Source: Bifidobacterium sp. WK012_4_13
GTDB taxonomy: Bacteria; Actinomycetota; Actinomycetes; Actinomycetales; Bifidobacteriaceae
Direction: 5' to 3'
Assembly: GCF_041080835.1 (NCBI RefSeq)
Contig: NZ_CP129683.1
Span: 2,170,001-2,234,000 of the forward strand
DNA length: 64,000 nt
Shown: one piece after another, positions 17,577 to 26,839 of the stretch
Layout of the letters: each line of letters opens with the position of its first letter
How positions within the stretch are numbered: position 1 is the stretch's first letter
Notes under the pieces: model-generated
Seen by the model: the letters and a program-made list of their open reading frames with translations, nothing else
Told to the model about the DNA's origin: nothing
The model's database searches: none
Position numbers and translations under genes: made by a program

Positions 17577-18605
17577 ATGGCAAGCATCAAAGACGTTGCT
17601 AGAAGATCTGGGGTTTCGATCAGCACGGTTTCGTATGTATTCACTGGCAAGCGTTCCGTCAAGCTGGAGACGAGGATACGGGTGTTCGAAGCTGCGCGTG
17701 AGCTTGGATACTTTCCCAATGTCGGCGCTCAGATGCTCAGGAATGGCAGGACGCACATCATCGCCCTGAGCTCTCCGATCCATTCCTATACGAACTTCAC
17801 GAATTATGCAGCCTTCTTCTTTGAAATGGTGAGAGCTGCGCACAGGCATCATTTTCATGTGCTGCTGTTCGCAGGGGAGGACGAAGACGAGCAATTCGTG
17901 CGCTTCGCTGACTCAAACCTTGTGGATGGGGTGGTGCTGCTGGACGTCGCATGGAATGACGAGCGAATACAGAGGGCGAAGCTGGCAAGCGTCCCTTACG
18001 TCTCCATAGGAATGCCGATGGATTCTGAAAACCTGATAGCGGTGGATGTCGATTTTGAGGAAGTCGGCAGGGTCGCCATCGATCGGCTTGCTGAAAGCGG
18101 TCACAAGGAGATTCTGTTCGTCGGTTCGGATCAATCCGTGGATTCGAAGTCGAAGGACGTCACAGAATCGAACTACCTGCATAGAATCACCGCTTCGATA
18201 CAGGCGCAGGCCCGGCGGAGGGGCATAACGGTCCACAGCGTGCTGACGAAAGGCGATGATTATTCTTCGGTCAGATGTCTGCTTGCCGATACCTTTGACC
18301 AGCATGACGAGATCACTGGAATGATCACTCAGACAAGCATCGAATTCGTGAATAATGCAATCGGCGTATTGCAGCTCATCGGACGTCCGATTCCAGAACG
18401 GACTTCGATCGTTTCTCTTGCAAGCTATGGAAAAACCGAGATGTTGCCCGTCCAGATAGACGAGATGCCGCTGCTTCCCGCGGCTGTCTGCTCAAAGGCC
18501 ATGCAGCTTCTCATAGGCGCGTTGGACGGCGAGGCTCCGAGAGCCGGTCATATCGAGCTTCTGCATCCGACATACATCGACAGGGGATCCATTCGAAGGG
18601 TCTGA
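17577..18605 (+). CDS. LacI-family transcriptional regulator
   Basis: A 342-residue full-length LacI/GalR repressor. The helix-turn-helix is at the extreme N-terminus (SIKDVARRSGVSISTVSYVF), followed by the hinge (NVGAQMLRNGRTHIIAL) and the sugar-sensing domain. No ribosome binding site is visible. A TACAAT hexamer at 17565-17570 ends six bases before the ATG, so the mRNA may be leaderless. It sits 168 bases upstream of the second ABC importer on the same strand and likely represses it through the operator at 18631. Confidence 0.92.
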   Translation: MASIKDVARRSGVSISTVSYVFTGKRSVKLETRIRVFEAARELGYFPNVGAQMLRNGRTHIIALSSPIHSYTNFTNYAAFFFEMVRAAHRHHFHVLLFAGEDEDEQFVRFADSNLVDGVVLLDVAWNDERIQRAKLASVPYVSIGMPMDSENLIAVDVDFEEVGRVAIDRLAESGHKEILFVGSDQSVDSKSKDVTESNYLHRITASIQAQARRRGITVHSVLTKGDDYSSVRCLLADTFDQHDEITGMITQTSIEFVNNAIGVLQLIGRPIPERTSIVSLASYGKTEMLPVQIDEMPLLPAAVCSKAMQLLIGALDGEAPRAGHIELLHPTYIDRGSIRRV

Positions 18606-18630
18606 GCATCGGCATGGGTTTCGATTATCG

Positions 18631-18669
18631 TCGAAACGATTCGACAATGGGATTTGGCATATTTAGGAT
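18631..18669 (+). promoter_or_regulatory. LacI-type operator overlapping a promoter
   Basis: TCGAAACGATTCGA (18631-18644) is a 14-base palindrome matching its complement at 12 positions, with the central CG typical of LacI-family operators. It overlaps a candidate -35 TCGACA (18641-18646), followed after 17 bases by TAGGAT (18664-18669). This arrangement would let the regulator encoded just upstream block transcription of the importer. Confidence 0.6.
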
Positions 18670-18773
18670 ATGAGCTACTAGAAGTCAACAGGGTTGTTGA
18701 TAGCTAGGGAATGATGCATATCAGGATCAACTGAGTCAGAAAAGCACCGTCGCTTTTACCCTAGGAGAATGAA

Positions 18774-20093
18774 ATGCCAATGAACAGAATAAGAAAAATG
18801 GTAACGGCTTCAATCGCAGCGCTCACCACGGTCACTCTTTTAGCGGCCTGTGGAGGTACTTCGGGGAGTACGGCACAGGAGTCGAAGCCTTCGAGCATAA
18901 CGATTTGGACATATGAGTCCGCGGATTCGGCAATGGGCATCGCCTGGAAGAAGGCCATGACCGATTTCACCGCGAAAACAGGGATCAAGGTCAATTATGA
19001 GCTGAAATCCTTCGAGCAATTGAACGCGAACGCGTCGCAGGTCCTGAATTCCTCAAGCGCTCCCGATGTCATGGAATATAACAAGGGGAATGCGACCGCG
19101 GGAGTGCTCGCCAGCCAGGGCCTTCTGGCAAATCTCAACAAATACGTCAAGCAGTACGGCTGGAACAAGATAATCACCGGGAATCTTGCAACGACTGGAA
19201 AGTACAGCGACAAGGGGGTCATGGGTTCAGGCAACTGGTATGGCATCACCTCATATGGCGAAGATGTCTTCATGTATTACAACAAGTCCATGTTCACGAA
19301 ATATGGGATTGCGATTCCCACCACATTCGACCAGTTGGAAACCGCGCTTGCGGCTTTCAAGGCCAAGGGAGTGACGCCACTCTCGGAGGCGGCGCAGGAA
19401 TACCCGCTGGGGCAGCTGTGGTGGCAGCTGTTTCTGATGAAGGCGACGGAATCGCAGATAAACGCCTACCAAATGTATACAGGGGACGTCAACTGGAATT
19501 CCGCTGCAATGAAATTCGCGACCAACACGATCAATGACTGGGTCGCCAAGGGCTACATCTCAAAGAATTCCACGGGCATGAAGGCTCAGGATGCAGGAGA
19601 CAGCTTCACCAATGGGACCAATCCCATGTTCTTCTCTGGAACATGGTGGTTTGGCACCTTCGAATCCCAGCTCAAGAACAAATTCGAATGGACCACAGCG
19701 ACCTTCCCCGGCGCCGAACGGGTTCCGGGCTCGTCGGGAAACATCTGGGTCATTCCGTCGAATTCCAAGAAGCAGGATGCCGCTGCCGAATTCATCGACT
19801 ACACCTTGCAGCCTGACATTCAGACACTCATGGGCAACTCTGGCGGTGTTCCGATAAATGCCGATCTGGACAAGATCACCGATGCGAAGAATCAGGAGCT
19901 TCTCAAGCAATACAAGACAGTCCTGAACGGCGACATGCTCGGATACTATCCGGATTGGCCAACTTCGACGATGTATGACGACATGAATTCAGCCTTGCAG
20001 AACCTTGTCAACGGGACCACGGATACCAGTCAGTTCCTGTCAACCTTGAAGACAAAGTATGACAAGGGAGTCGAGGCGGCGGGGGTCAAGTAG
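18774..20093 (+). CDS. Sugar ABC transporter substrate-binding lipoprotein
   Basis: A 439-residue family 1 solute-binding protein. The signal peptide ends in the lipobox LAAC with the lipid-modified Cys at residue 26, followed by a Gly/Ser-rich linker and SITIWTYES, the usual start of the binding fold. The many aromatic residues in the second half (for example GTWWFGTFES) suit carbohydrate stacking. A CTAGGAG site lies about eight bases ahead of the ATG. It is the first gene of an importer operon that ends with a GH31 alpha-xylosidase-like enzyme, so the ligand is likely an alpha-xyloside or xyloglucan-derived oligosaccharide. Confidence 0.93.
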   Translation: MPMNRIRKMVTASIAALTTVTLLAACGGTSGSTAQESKPSSITIWTYESADSAMGIAWKKAMTDFTAKTGIKVNYELKSFEQLNANASQVLNSSSAPDVMEYNKGNATAGVLASQGLLANLNKYVKQYGWNKIITGNLATTGKYSDKGVMGSGNWYGITSYGEDVFMYYNKSMFTKYGIAIPTTFDQLETALAAFKAKGVTPLSEAAQEYPLGQLWWQLFLMKATESQINAYQMYTGDVNWNSAAMKFATNTINDWVAKGYISKNSTGMKAQDAGDSFTNGTNPMFFSGTWWFGTFESQLKNKFEWTTATFPGAERVPGSSGNIWVIPSNSKKQDAAAEFIDYTLQPDIQTLMGNSGGVPINADLDKITDAKNQELLKQYKTVLNGDMLGYYPDWPTSTMYDDMNSALQNLVNGTTDTSQFLSTLKTKYDKGVEAAGVK

Positions 20094-20108
20094 GCATTCC
20101 CAGGGCGC

Positions 20109-20152
20109 AAAGGCGCGTTCCCAAATCCGTTCGGACTATCGAACGCGCCTTT
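20109..20152 (+). terminator. Intra-operon attenuator hairpin after the binding-protein gene
   Basis: Perfect 12-base arms, AAAGGCGCGTTC (20109-20120) and GAACGCGCCTTT (20141-20152), enclose a 20-base loop, and the T-run continues for one more base before C. It lies between the binding-protein gene and the permeases. Partial termination here would give more binding protein than permease, a common design in sugar ABC operons. The first ABC operon in this window lacks it. Confidence 0.75.
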
Positions 20153-20171
20153 TCGATTGAAAGGACATCTT

Positions 20172-21113
20172 ATGGATGCTTCATCGGTTAAGAAAGACAC
20201 AGGCATGTCACGTATCCCGGGTAATCCATCCCGACGATTCTTCATCTATCTGGTCCCGGGAATCGCAATGCTGATCTGGATCGTAGTCATTCCGACGGTA
20301 TGGAACATATATCTGAGCTTCACCCAGTATCGTGGCATACGTCCACCAATCTGGATTGGTCTCGAGAATTGGAAAAGTCTGCTGCACGACCACACTTTCT
20401 GGGTATCGTTCGGAAACTCGATCTGGATGATTCTGGCTATGGTGGTCATACCGATCGTAATCGGCCTGCTGCTGTCGTCCCTGATATTCGATGTGATACA
20501 GAAGAAGTTTGGGGCTAGGATGGCGAGCACCTTAAGAGCGGTCTATTACATTCCTCAGATACTTCCCATCGCGGTGGCATCCTTGGCGATGGGATGGATA
20601 CTGAAGCCGCAGGAAGGCGTCGTCAACGAACTGCTCAAGGCCGTCGGGCTGGGAGCCCTTCAGCAGAATTGGCTTGGCTCTCCCCGAACAGCACTCATCA
20701 TGCTGATGCTCATCATGATTTGGATTCAGCTTGGATATCCGGTGGTCATCTTCCTATCCGGTCTTCAGCGGGTCGATCCGGAGCTATACGAGGCAGCGAG
20801 CTTGGATGGGGCAGGATGGTATCAGCGATTTCGCGTCATAACGCTGCCTGCCATCACTCCGGAGATCTTCGTGGTTGCGCTTACCTGCACCATCGCCGCG
20901 CTTAAGGTATTCGCACCGGTATACATGCTGACCACAGGCGGTCCCGGCGATTCGACGATGGTGCCTTCCTATTATTCCTACTCTCAGTTTTTCCAGACCC
21001 AGCAGGTAGGCTATGGCGCTGCGATCTCGACGGCCCTGGCCGTAGTGATCATAATCGTTGCAATCGTCTTCACAAGAATTCAGCAGAACTCTGAGCAGAA
21101 GAGTGAGGAATAA
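20172..21113 (+). CDS. Sugar ABC transporter permease (MalF type)
   Basis: A 313-residue six-segment CUT1 permease. The EAA loop is visible near residue 205 as YEAASLDGAGWYQRF. A TTG at 20157 extends the frame, but the ATG at 20172 has a GAAAGGA site and is the better start. It is separated from the binding-protein gene by an attenuator hairpin and lies two bases before the next permease. Confidence 0.92.
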   Translation: MDASSVKKDTGMSRIPGNPSRRFFIYLVPGIAMLIWIVVIPTVWNIYLSFTQYRGIRPPIWIGLENWKSLLHDHTFWVSFGNSIWMILAMVVIPIVIGLLLSSLIFDVIQKKFGARMASTLRAVYYIPQILPIAVASLAMGWILKPQEGVVNELLKAVGLGALQQNWLGSPRTALIMLMLIMIWIQLGYPVVIFLSGLQRVDPELYEAASLDGAGWYQRFRVITLPAITPEIFVVALTCTIAALKVFAPVYMLTTGGPGDSTMVPSYYSYSQFFQTQQVGYGAAISTALAVVIIIVAIVFTRIQQNSEQKSEE

Positions 21114-21115
21114 CC

Positions 21116-21988
21116 ATGACTAGCGTTGGAATCAAGACTCGAGATGCAATACGTCGTCCAAGGAAGCATCGCTCCGGAGGTGAATGGGCAATACTGGCAT
21201 TGCTTATCGTCGGTGGGCTCATCATGCTGTTCCCCTTGCTTGTCATTCTGCTGAACGCCTTCAAGTCCGCGACCGACTATGCGACGAACGGGCCGTTGGG
21301 GTTTCCGAGGGAATTTTCGCTCAAGGGAATCCAGACGTTCTGGAATGCGACCGAATTCCCTTGGAGGATCTGGACGTCGGTGTGGACGTCCGGACTTGTG
21401 GCGGCATTCGCCGTCGTGCTGTCGTCTCTCTCCGCCTACGCACTGGGAATAGGTCGTGTCAAGGGCAGATCCTGGATCGTTCTGTTGATCATGCTTGCCA
21501 ACATGATGCCCCAGGAAGCGCTTCTCTATCCGTTGTACATGATGTTCAAGAGCATCGGGCTATATGATTCGGATTGGGCGATTGTGATCATCTTCACCGT
21601 TCTGCAATCGGCATTCGGAACCTATTTGCTCTCGTCTGTCTATGGGACCTTTCCCAAGGCGATTCTCGAAGCGGCCACCATCGATGGCGCAAGCAGATGG
21701 CAGATTTTCCATAAGGTGGTGTTGCCGGTCTCCAGGCCGACGCTTTCAGTGCTGCTGGTGTTCTTCTTCGTCTGGACATGGAACGAATACATGATTCCCA
21801 ACGCCTTCCTCATCTCAAGCAGGACCCAGACAGTGCCGATAGCATTGTCCACGCTTTCCGGCCAGAACATGATGGATGCCACCACCACTGCGGGCGCATC
21901 GTTGATCAGCATCGTTCCGACCCTCATCTTCTTCCTCATTTTCCAAAAGACACTGGCCCGTGGCATCACCGTTGGTTCGGTGAAGTAG
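21116..21988 (+). CDS. Sugar ABC transporter permease (MalG type)
   Basis: A 290-residue partner permease with six membrane segments. The EAA loop near residue 180 reads LEAATIDGASRWQIF, and the C-terminus ARGITVGSVK is typical. It starts two bases after the previous stop codon. As in the first importer, no ATPase gene is present, so both systems probably share an ATPase encoded elsewhere. Confidence 0.92.
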   Translation: MTSVGIKTRDAIRRPRKHRSGGEWAILALLIVGGLIMLFPLLVILLNAFKSATDYATNGPLGFPREFSLKGIQTFWNATEFPWRIWTSVWTSGLVAAFAVVLSSLSAYALGIGRVKGRSWIVLLIMLANMMPQEALLYPLYMMFKSIGLYDSDWAIVIIFTVLQSAFGTYLLSSVYGTFPKAILEAATIDGASRWQIFHKVVLPVSRPTLSVLLVFFFVWTWNEYMIPNAFLISSRTQTVPIALSTLSGQNMMDATTTAGASLISIVPTLIFFLIFQKTLARGITVGSVK

Positions 21989-22052
21989 CGAAAAGGCCAT
22001 ATTCGACATTTCGATATTCGATATTCGACGCTATACAAGAAAGACGATCATT

Positions 22053-24437
22053 GTGAAATTCTCAAACGGCTATTGGCTGCGCAAAGAGCATGTATCTGCG
22101 ATATTCGCACGCCAAATCCATGAGGTGGCCTCAAGTGCCGACGGGCACTCCATGGATATCCTGGTTCCTTGCGCATACCTCAACGATAGAGCCGACTCGG
22201 TGAATCTGCCTGCGTTCAACGTGCATGTCTCGTCCCCCGCAGAAGGTGTGATCCGCGTCCACGCATCTCATTGGAGGGGCGCTCGCTGCGATGAAGGGTT
22301 TCCCTTCGAAGATGAGGACTATGAGTCAGGAGCGGTTGCATCCTGCGACGGAAGGACGGTCTTCTCGAGTGGTCCGATGTCGTTGGAAGTCTGCGACGGT
22401 GCGGCATGGGGGATGCGATTCTGCGTCGATGGTACCGTGATAGCGCAGATGGCGGAGAAATCACTTGCACGATATGTCCTCGATGCCCAGGCCTCCGTCT
22501 CGTCCTCGCCTGCGGGTGATGAATTCTCCCCAAGCCTGTCTGGTCTGGCGAAGGATGAATCGGATGCATTCACCGCTGTGGGACTCAGCATCAATCCGGA
22601 TGAGACGATCTATGGATTCGGGGAACGATTCGGGCCATTTGTGAAGAACGGCCAGTCAATCGACATCTGGAACATGGATGGTGGAACGGCGTCGGACCAG
22701 GCCTATAAGAACGTTCCGTTCTATCTCAGCTCGGCCGGATATGGAATCCTCGTCAATCAGCGGGGCCATGTCTCCTTTGAGGTCGGTTCGGAGAACACGA
22801 ATGAAGTTCAATTCAGCGTCCCTGGCGAATCGGTCGACTTCCTCGTCTTCTACGGGCCGACTCCGAAGCGGATCCTTGACCGTTACACGAGACTGCTTGG
22901 CAGGCCGGCGATAGTGCCTGCATGGTCGTATGGTCTGTGGCTGACCACCTCATTCACGACGGAGTATGATGACCAGACCGTGAATGAGATGGTCAAGGGG
23001 ATGTTCGACAGAGGCATTCCTCTGAGCGCGTTCCATTATGACTGCTTCTGGATGCGGCAGTTCCATTGGACGGATTTCACCTGGGATAGCGAAAAATTCA
23101 AGGACCCGAGGGAGACTCTCGCCCGCTTGCACAATGACAGGAAGCTTCATGTATGCGCGTGGATCAATCCCTACATCGCACAGAATGGAAGCATGTTCGA
23201 TGAGGGGAGGGATCGCGGATATCTTGTTCGAAGGCCGGATGGCGAGATATGGCAGACGGATCTTTGGCAGGCAGGCATGGGACTTGTCGATTTCACCAAC
23301 CCAGAGGCGTATCGGTGGTTCCAGGGGAAGGTTCGCGATCTTGTCCATATGGGCATCGATGCGATCAAAACGGATTTCGGCGAACGAATACCCACGGATG
23401 TCGCTTGGTTCGATGGATCGGATCCGCAGATAATGCATAATTGGTATACGCAGCTCTATAACCAGGCGGTGTTCGAAGTCCTCGAGCAGGAACGGGGTGT
23501 CGGCAATGCCGTGCTGTATGCTCGATCGGCAACCGCCGGCGGGCAGAAGCAGCCAATACATTGGGGAGGCGACTGCGAATCCACCTTCGAAAGCATGGCT
23601 GAGTCTCTGCGCGGAGGTCTGTCGTTGGCCTCGTCAGGCTTTGGATACTGGAGCCATGACATCGGAGGCTTCGAGGGGGAGCACCCGGATTCGTCGGTGT
23701 ACAAGCGATGGGTCGCCTTCGGTCTGCTGAGCTCTCACTCACGAATGCATGGTTCGAAGGCCTATCGGGTGCCTTGGCTGTTCGATGAGGTGGACAGGGA
23801 CAAGGGTCTGAGCGTGCCGGACAATGAGAGTGCGGTTGCGGTCGCTCGTAAGTTCACCCATCTCAAGCTTGACCTGCTGCCGTATCTCTATGCCGCGGGA
23901 GTCGAGGCCCATGAGTTCGGCACGCCGGTGATGAGACCCATGTACATGGAGTTTCCCGACGACCTGAACGCCCGCAACCTCCATCAGCAATACATGCTCG
24001 GGCCCTCGTTGCTGGTGGCGCCTGTCTTTACGTATTCAGGTGATGTGTCTTACTATCTTCCCGCAGGCTGCTGGACTAACTGGTTCTCTGGGGAACAGGT
24101 CAGCAGCGAGACAGGAATCTGGCGACATGAGCGGCATGCCTTCGATTCGATTCCATTATGGATCAGGGATGGCTCGCTTATCGTGACCGGCAGGAACCAC
24201 GATTCTCCGGAATATGAGTATGGACGCGATCCGATCATCATTGTGAGCTTCTCAAGGCATCATGCTGAGGACTCGCTGTCTGCCGTGGTCACGGAATCGG
24301 ACGGCGGCAAGGTGACGTTCACCGCGACCCGTGACGGTGACGGAGTCCGGCTGAGGAGCTCGGATTCTCGAGATTTCACCGCACGCGACGTTCTGGGGCA
24401 GGAACGGCGCTCGCATGGTGGGGAGCTTGTTCTCTAG
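22053..24437 (+). CDS. Alpha-xylosidase, GH31 (YicI-like)
   Basis: A 794-residue cytoplasmic GH31 enzyme. The nucleophile is Asp441 in IKTDFGERIP and the acid/base is Asp507 in GGDCEST. Their spacing of 66 residues equals that of E. coli YicI (Asp416, Asp482). The Cys331-Phe332 pair matches the YicI substrate-pocket Cys307-Phe308 that favours xylose over glucose at the -1 site. The N-terminus MKFSNGYWL also resembles YicI. It should release D-xylose from isoprimeverose-like alpha-xylosides brought in by the importer upstream. The start is a GTG with only a weak upstream site. Direct ATATTCG repeats lie at 22004-22030 in the gap before it. Confidence 0.92.
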   Translation: MKFSNGYWLRKEHVSAIFARQIHEVASSADGHSMDILVPCAYLNDRADSVNLPAFNVHVSSPAEGVIRVHASHWRGARCDEGFPFEDEDYESGAVASCDGRTVFSSGPMSLEVCDGAAWGMRFCVDGTVIAQMAEKSLARYVLDAQASVSSSPAGDEFSPSLSGLAKDESDAFTAVGLSINPDETIYGFGERFGPFVKNGQSIDIWNMDGGTASDQAYKNVPFYLSSAGYGILVNQRGHVSFEVGSENTNEVQFSVPGESVDFLVFYGPTPKRILDRYTRLLGRPAIVPAWSYGLWLTTSFTTEYDDQTVNEMVKGMFDRGIPLSAFHYDCFWMRQFHWTDFTWDSEKFKDPRETLARLHNDRKLHVCAWINPYIAQNGSMFDEGRDRGYLVRRPDGEIWQTDLWQAGMGLVDFTNPEAYRWFQGKVRDLVHMGIDAIKTDFGERIPTDVAWFDGSDPQIMHNWYTQLYNQAVFEVLEQERGVGNAVLYARSATAGGQKQPIHWGGDCESTFESMAESLRGGLSLASSGFGYWSHDIGGFEGEHPDSSVYKRWVAFGLLSSHSRMHGSKAYRVPWLFDEVDRDKGLSVPDNESAVAVARKFTHLKLDLLPYLYAAGVEAHEFGTPVMRPMYMEFPDDLNARNLHQQYMLGPSLLVAPVFTYSGDVSYYLPAGCWTNWFSGEQVSSETGIWRHERHAFDSIPLWIRDGSLIVTGRNHDSPEYEYGRDPIIIVSFSRHHAEDSLSAVVTESDGGKVTFTATRDGDGVRLRSSDSRDFTARDVLGQERRSHGGELVL

Positions 24438-24534
24438 GTCAGCTGCAACAAGGAGTATTCCTGGCAAGACAGTTCCCATGTTGTGCCACAGTCCAATGAG
24501 CGGGCAGCCCTTCCTTGGGACACTGCATGAATGG

Positions 24535-24559
24535 CGTCATGGCGAATCGTGCCATGACG
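24535..24559. terminator. Hairpin between convergent genes
   Basis: CGTCATGGC (24535-24543) and GCCATGACG (24551-24559) form a perfect 9-base stem with a 7-base loop, in the 215-base gap between the GH31 gene and the convergent SorC regulator. No long T-run follows, so termination is plausible but unproven. Just after it TTTGGACCG-like units are repeated in tandem (about 24563-24590). Confidence 0.5.
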
Positions 24560-24652
24560 TCGTTTGGACCGTTTGGACCGTTTGGAGCGGTTGGGCGGTT
24601 CGGGCCAGCCTGGCTGGAATCCGTCGTATGAGACCGAGAGGAAGCAAGCCGT

Positions 24653-25627
24653 TCACTGTGCATCCAAGAGCTGCTCGGCGGTCCACCTGTCTGTGGCAAG
24701 TGCCGATATCAGCCTTCCCAGGAGACATGCCCGTATTGCAGGCACCTTGATCGCTCCCCAGGCTATTCCTATGACAAGAGGTATTCTCTGCAGCCTTTCG
24801 AAATCTATTGAAATCGTCCTTTCGCATAGGCTTGTCTGCACGTGTCTGCCCAAAGCGTCGATATGATGTCCACAGATGTGGCCGACAGCTCCCTTGCTGA
24901 CTATTTCCTCAAGAATCTCTGGAGTGACGTACGAATCGAATATATGGCCCAACCTCATCTTCGAAACGGCGCCCACTCCGACCAGGGCTATGTCCGCGCC
25001 GCCGCCGAGTGTCAACGTGGCTGCGATCTGGCCCTCTTCCCTCATCGCCCTGGTCACTCCTGCGTTGGACAGGATCATCGGAACGGGAAGCTGGGTGAAT
25101 GTCCCTCCCAGTCGCTGAGCGAGCAGCCTGCATATTTCCGGAGAATCCGTCAGAGCATTTCGCGGCGACAGAGAACCGATCATCTGTGTGACGTTTGTTT
25201 TCGGCCAATCCTGCAGCGGCACCTCATGAACGGTCGAGGCGACTGCATTTCCATTGGAGACAGTCACCAGCGAGTCAGGCAGCATATGCTCGGTGAACAG
25301 CGAAGCCGCGCATTGGGAGACGACCCTGGTGGGGTCCTCTCCGGGACGTGGTTCGCCCACTCTCGCATATTTCAGCCCGAAACGCTTGACAAGGTCCTTT
25401 TCCAAGGCTTCCAGACGCTCAATGGGATGGTTGATCTCGATGTGCACCATGTTGCGATCTCGTGATTCCTTCAGCAGCCGGGCGATCGACGGCCTCGAAT
25501 ATCCGAATTCCTTCGCGATCTCACTCTGGGTGTGAGATTCGAGATAATAGCTCCGTGCAATCCTCAAGACAAGGTCGATGTGCTTGCGAGAGGTGGAGGA
25601 GACCAGAGAATCATCTTTGACAAACAT
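24653..25627 (-). CDS. SorC-family transcriptional regulator
   Basis: A 324-residue SorC/DeoR-type regulator. The N-terminal helix-turn-helix reads QSEIAKEFGYSRPSIARLLKES. The large C-terminal sugar-phosphate-binding domain has the SNGNAV, GGGADIALVGVG and LPLVIGIAWG-like motifs of the family. It diverges from the six-gene sugar-acid cluster and surely controls it. The start codon lies inside a CAAACATATGTTCAT palindrome, of which a second copy sits near the divergent gene, which suggests autoregulation. Only a weak ribosome binding site is visible. SorC proteins are usually tetramers that respond to a phosphorylated pathway intermediate. Confidence 0.9.
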   Translation of the reverse strand: MFVKDDSLVSSTSRKHIDLVLRIARSYYLESHTQSEIAKEFGYSRPSIARLLKESRDRNMVHIEINHPIERLEALEKDLVKRFGLKYARVGEPRPGEDPTRVVSQCAASLFTEHMLPDSLVTVSNGNAVASTVHEVPLQDWPKTNVTQMIGSLSPRNALTDSPEICRLLAQRLGGTFTQLPVPMILSNAGVTRAMREEGQIAATLTLGGGADIALVGVGAVSKMRLGHIFDSYVTPEILEEIVSKGAVGHICGHHIDALGRHVQTSLCERTISIDFERLQRIPLVIGIAWGAIKVPAIRACLLGRLISALATDRWTAEQLLDAQ

Positions 25628-25635
25628 ATGTTCAT
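25621..25635. promoter_or_regulatory. SorC operator, copy 1 (over the regulator start codon)
   Basis: CAAACATATGTTCAT, with AACATATGTT a perfect 10-base palindrome. It overlaps the first codon of the SorC gene. The same 15-mer recurs with one change at 25737-25751. The pair brackets the divergent promoter region. Confidence 0.65.
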
Positions 25636-25736
25636 GTTATGCCTTTTCACTCAAGGTCAACAACCGGTATCCATAGAGAGAAAGGGCATGTTTTAAGGGA
25701 ATCGTCAAAAGGAGGTCCAGAGGAATGGTACTTCTG

Positions 25737-25751
25737 CAAACATTTGTTCAT
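25737..25751. promoter_or_regulatory. SorC operator, copy 2 (upstream of the lactonase gene)
   Basis: CAAACATTTGTTCAT matches copy 1 at 14 of 15 positions. It lies 98 bases upstream of the phosphotriesterase-family gene. Spacing between the two sites is 116 bases, about 11 helical turns, compatible with DNA looping by a tetrameric SorC protein (inference). Confidence 0.65.
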
Positions 25752-25849
25752 CCACGACATTGCATGCTGCTCGTGTTCGGCATAGCTTCGAAACTGACAT
25801 GGCCCAGAGAGCATAATCGCTTTGGGGAATAACAACAAAGGAGTTTGTA

Positions 25850-26839
25850 ATGTCGTTTGCACGCACCATTTTTGGCGATGTCGATCCCGAAACACTCGGA
25901 GTAGTGAACAGTCACGATCATCTGATCCGCGTCGGAGCAGGTGAGGTCTATCTGGACAAGGACCATCAGCTCGATTCCGTGGAGAAGGCCGAGGAAGAGG
26001 CTGGCTACTTCGCGAAGGCTTCCCTGAACTGGAGCAAGAATGGCGGAACCGTCGTAGACATGTGCCCGATCAACTGTGGGCGCTGCCCTGACAAGCTCGC
26101 CGAGGTTGGCAGGAACGTCGACAATCTGCAGATCATCGCCGCGACCGGGTTCCATCGCGAGCATGTCTATCTCGAAACCCAGTCGCACTGGATCAACCGC
26201 TATCCAGTCGAGAAGATTGCAGATCTCGTCATCGCAGACATCGAGCAAGGCATTGACAGGAATGACTACAGCGGTCCGATCGTGGAAAGAAGCCAATACA
26301 AGGCAGGAGTCATCAAGATCGGCACGGCCTATGGAATGATCACGCCATTCGAGCACAAATGCATGGAGGCTGCGGCCAAGGCATCCCTGGCCACGGGAGC
26401 GCCGATAAACACACATACCACATATGGGACCTGCGGACTGGAACAGGCGAAGACCCTGATCGAGCTGGGAGTCCCTGCGGACAGGATATCGATCGGTCAC
26501 ATTCAGCGAAATGCCGACGTCTACTACCTTGAACAGATCCTTGACCTCGGCGTCTATCTCGAAATCGATGGCACGAATCGAATCAAGTATCAGCCTGATT
26601 CGAATAGAATCGTCGAGCTTGCCGCCTTCAAGAAGGATGGCTTCGAAGACAGGATTCTGTTGGGAACGGATTCCGGAAAGCGTTCGTACCAAAAGGCATA
26701 TGGCTCCGTTTCCGGCGTTGACTACAATCCTGCCGTCGATGGTCCGAGAATGCTTGACGAAGGCTTCGATCCGAAATATGTCGACAAGCTTCTGATGAAG
26801 AATGCACAGAACTTCTTTACTTTCAGGAATGAGCAATGA
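25850..26839 (+). CDS. Phosphotriesterase-family sugar-lactone hydrolase
   Basis: A 329-residue binuclear metalloenzyme of the amidohydrolase superfamily. The metal ligands are visible in order: His22 and His24 (NSHDHL), Lys156 (GVIKIGTAYG, the carbamylated lysine), His189 (INTHTTYG), His217 (SIGHIQRN) and Asp274 (LLGTDSG). Some members of this group (COG1735) hydrolyse phosphorylated furanose lactones. Because the next genes are UlaD- and UlaE-like, it probably fills the place of UlaG, opening a lactone to the acid. AAGGAG precedes the ATG by seven bases. The lactonase role is inferred from family and context, and other phosphoester or lactone substrates are possible. Confidence 0.85.
   Translation: MSFARTIFGDVDPETLGVVNSHDHLIRVGAGEVYLDKDHQLDSVEKAEEEAGYFAKASLNWSKNGGTVVDMCPINCGRCPDKLAEVGRNVDNLQIIAATGFHREHVYLETQSHWINRYPVEKIADLVIADIEQGIDRNDYSGPIVERSQYKAGVIKIGTAYGMITPFEHKCMEAAAKASLATGAPINTHTTYGTCGLEQAKTLIELGVPADRISIGHIQRNADVYYLEQILDLGVYLEIDGTNRIKYQPDSNRIVELAAFKKDGFEDRILLGTDSGKRSYQKAYGSVSGVDYNPAVDGPRMLDEGFDPKYVDKLLMKNAQNFFTFRNEQ

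Noticed and set aside
25748..26836. 362-codon minus-strand frame across the phosphotriesterase-family gene
   Set aside because: The plus strand shows all metal ligands of the family, and the minus frame has no recognisable motif.
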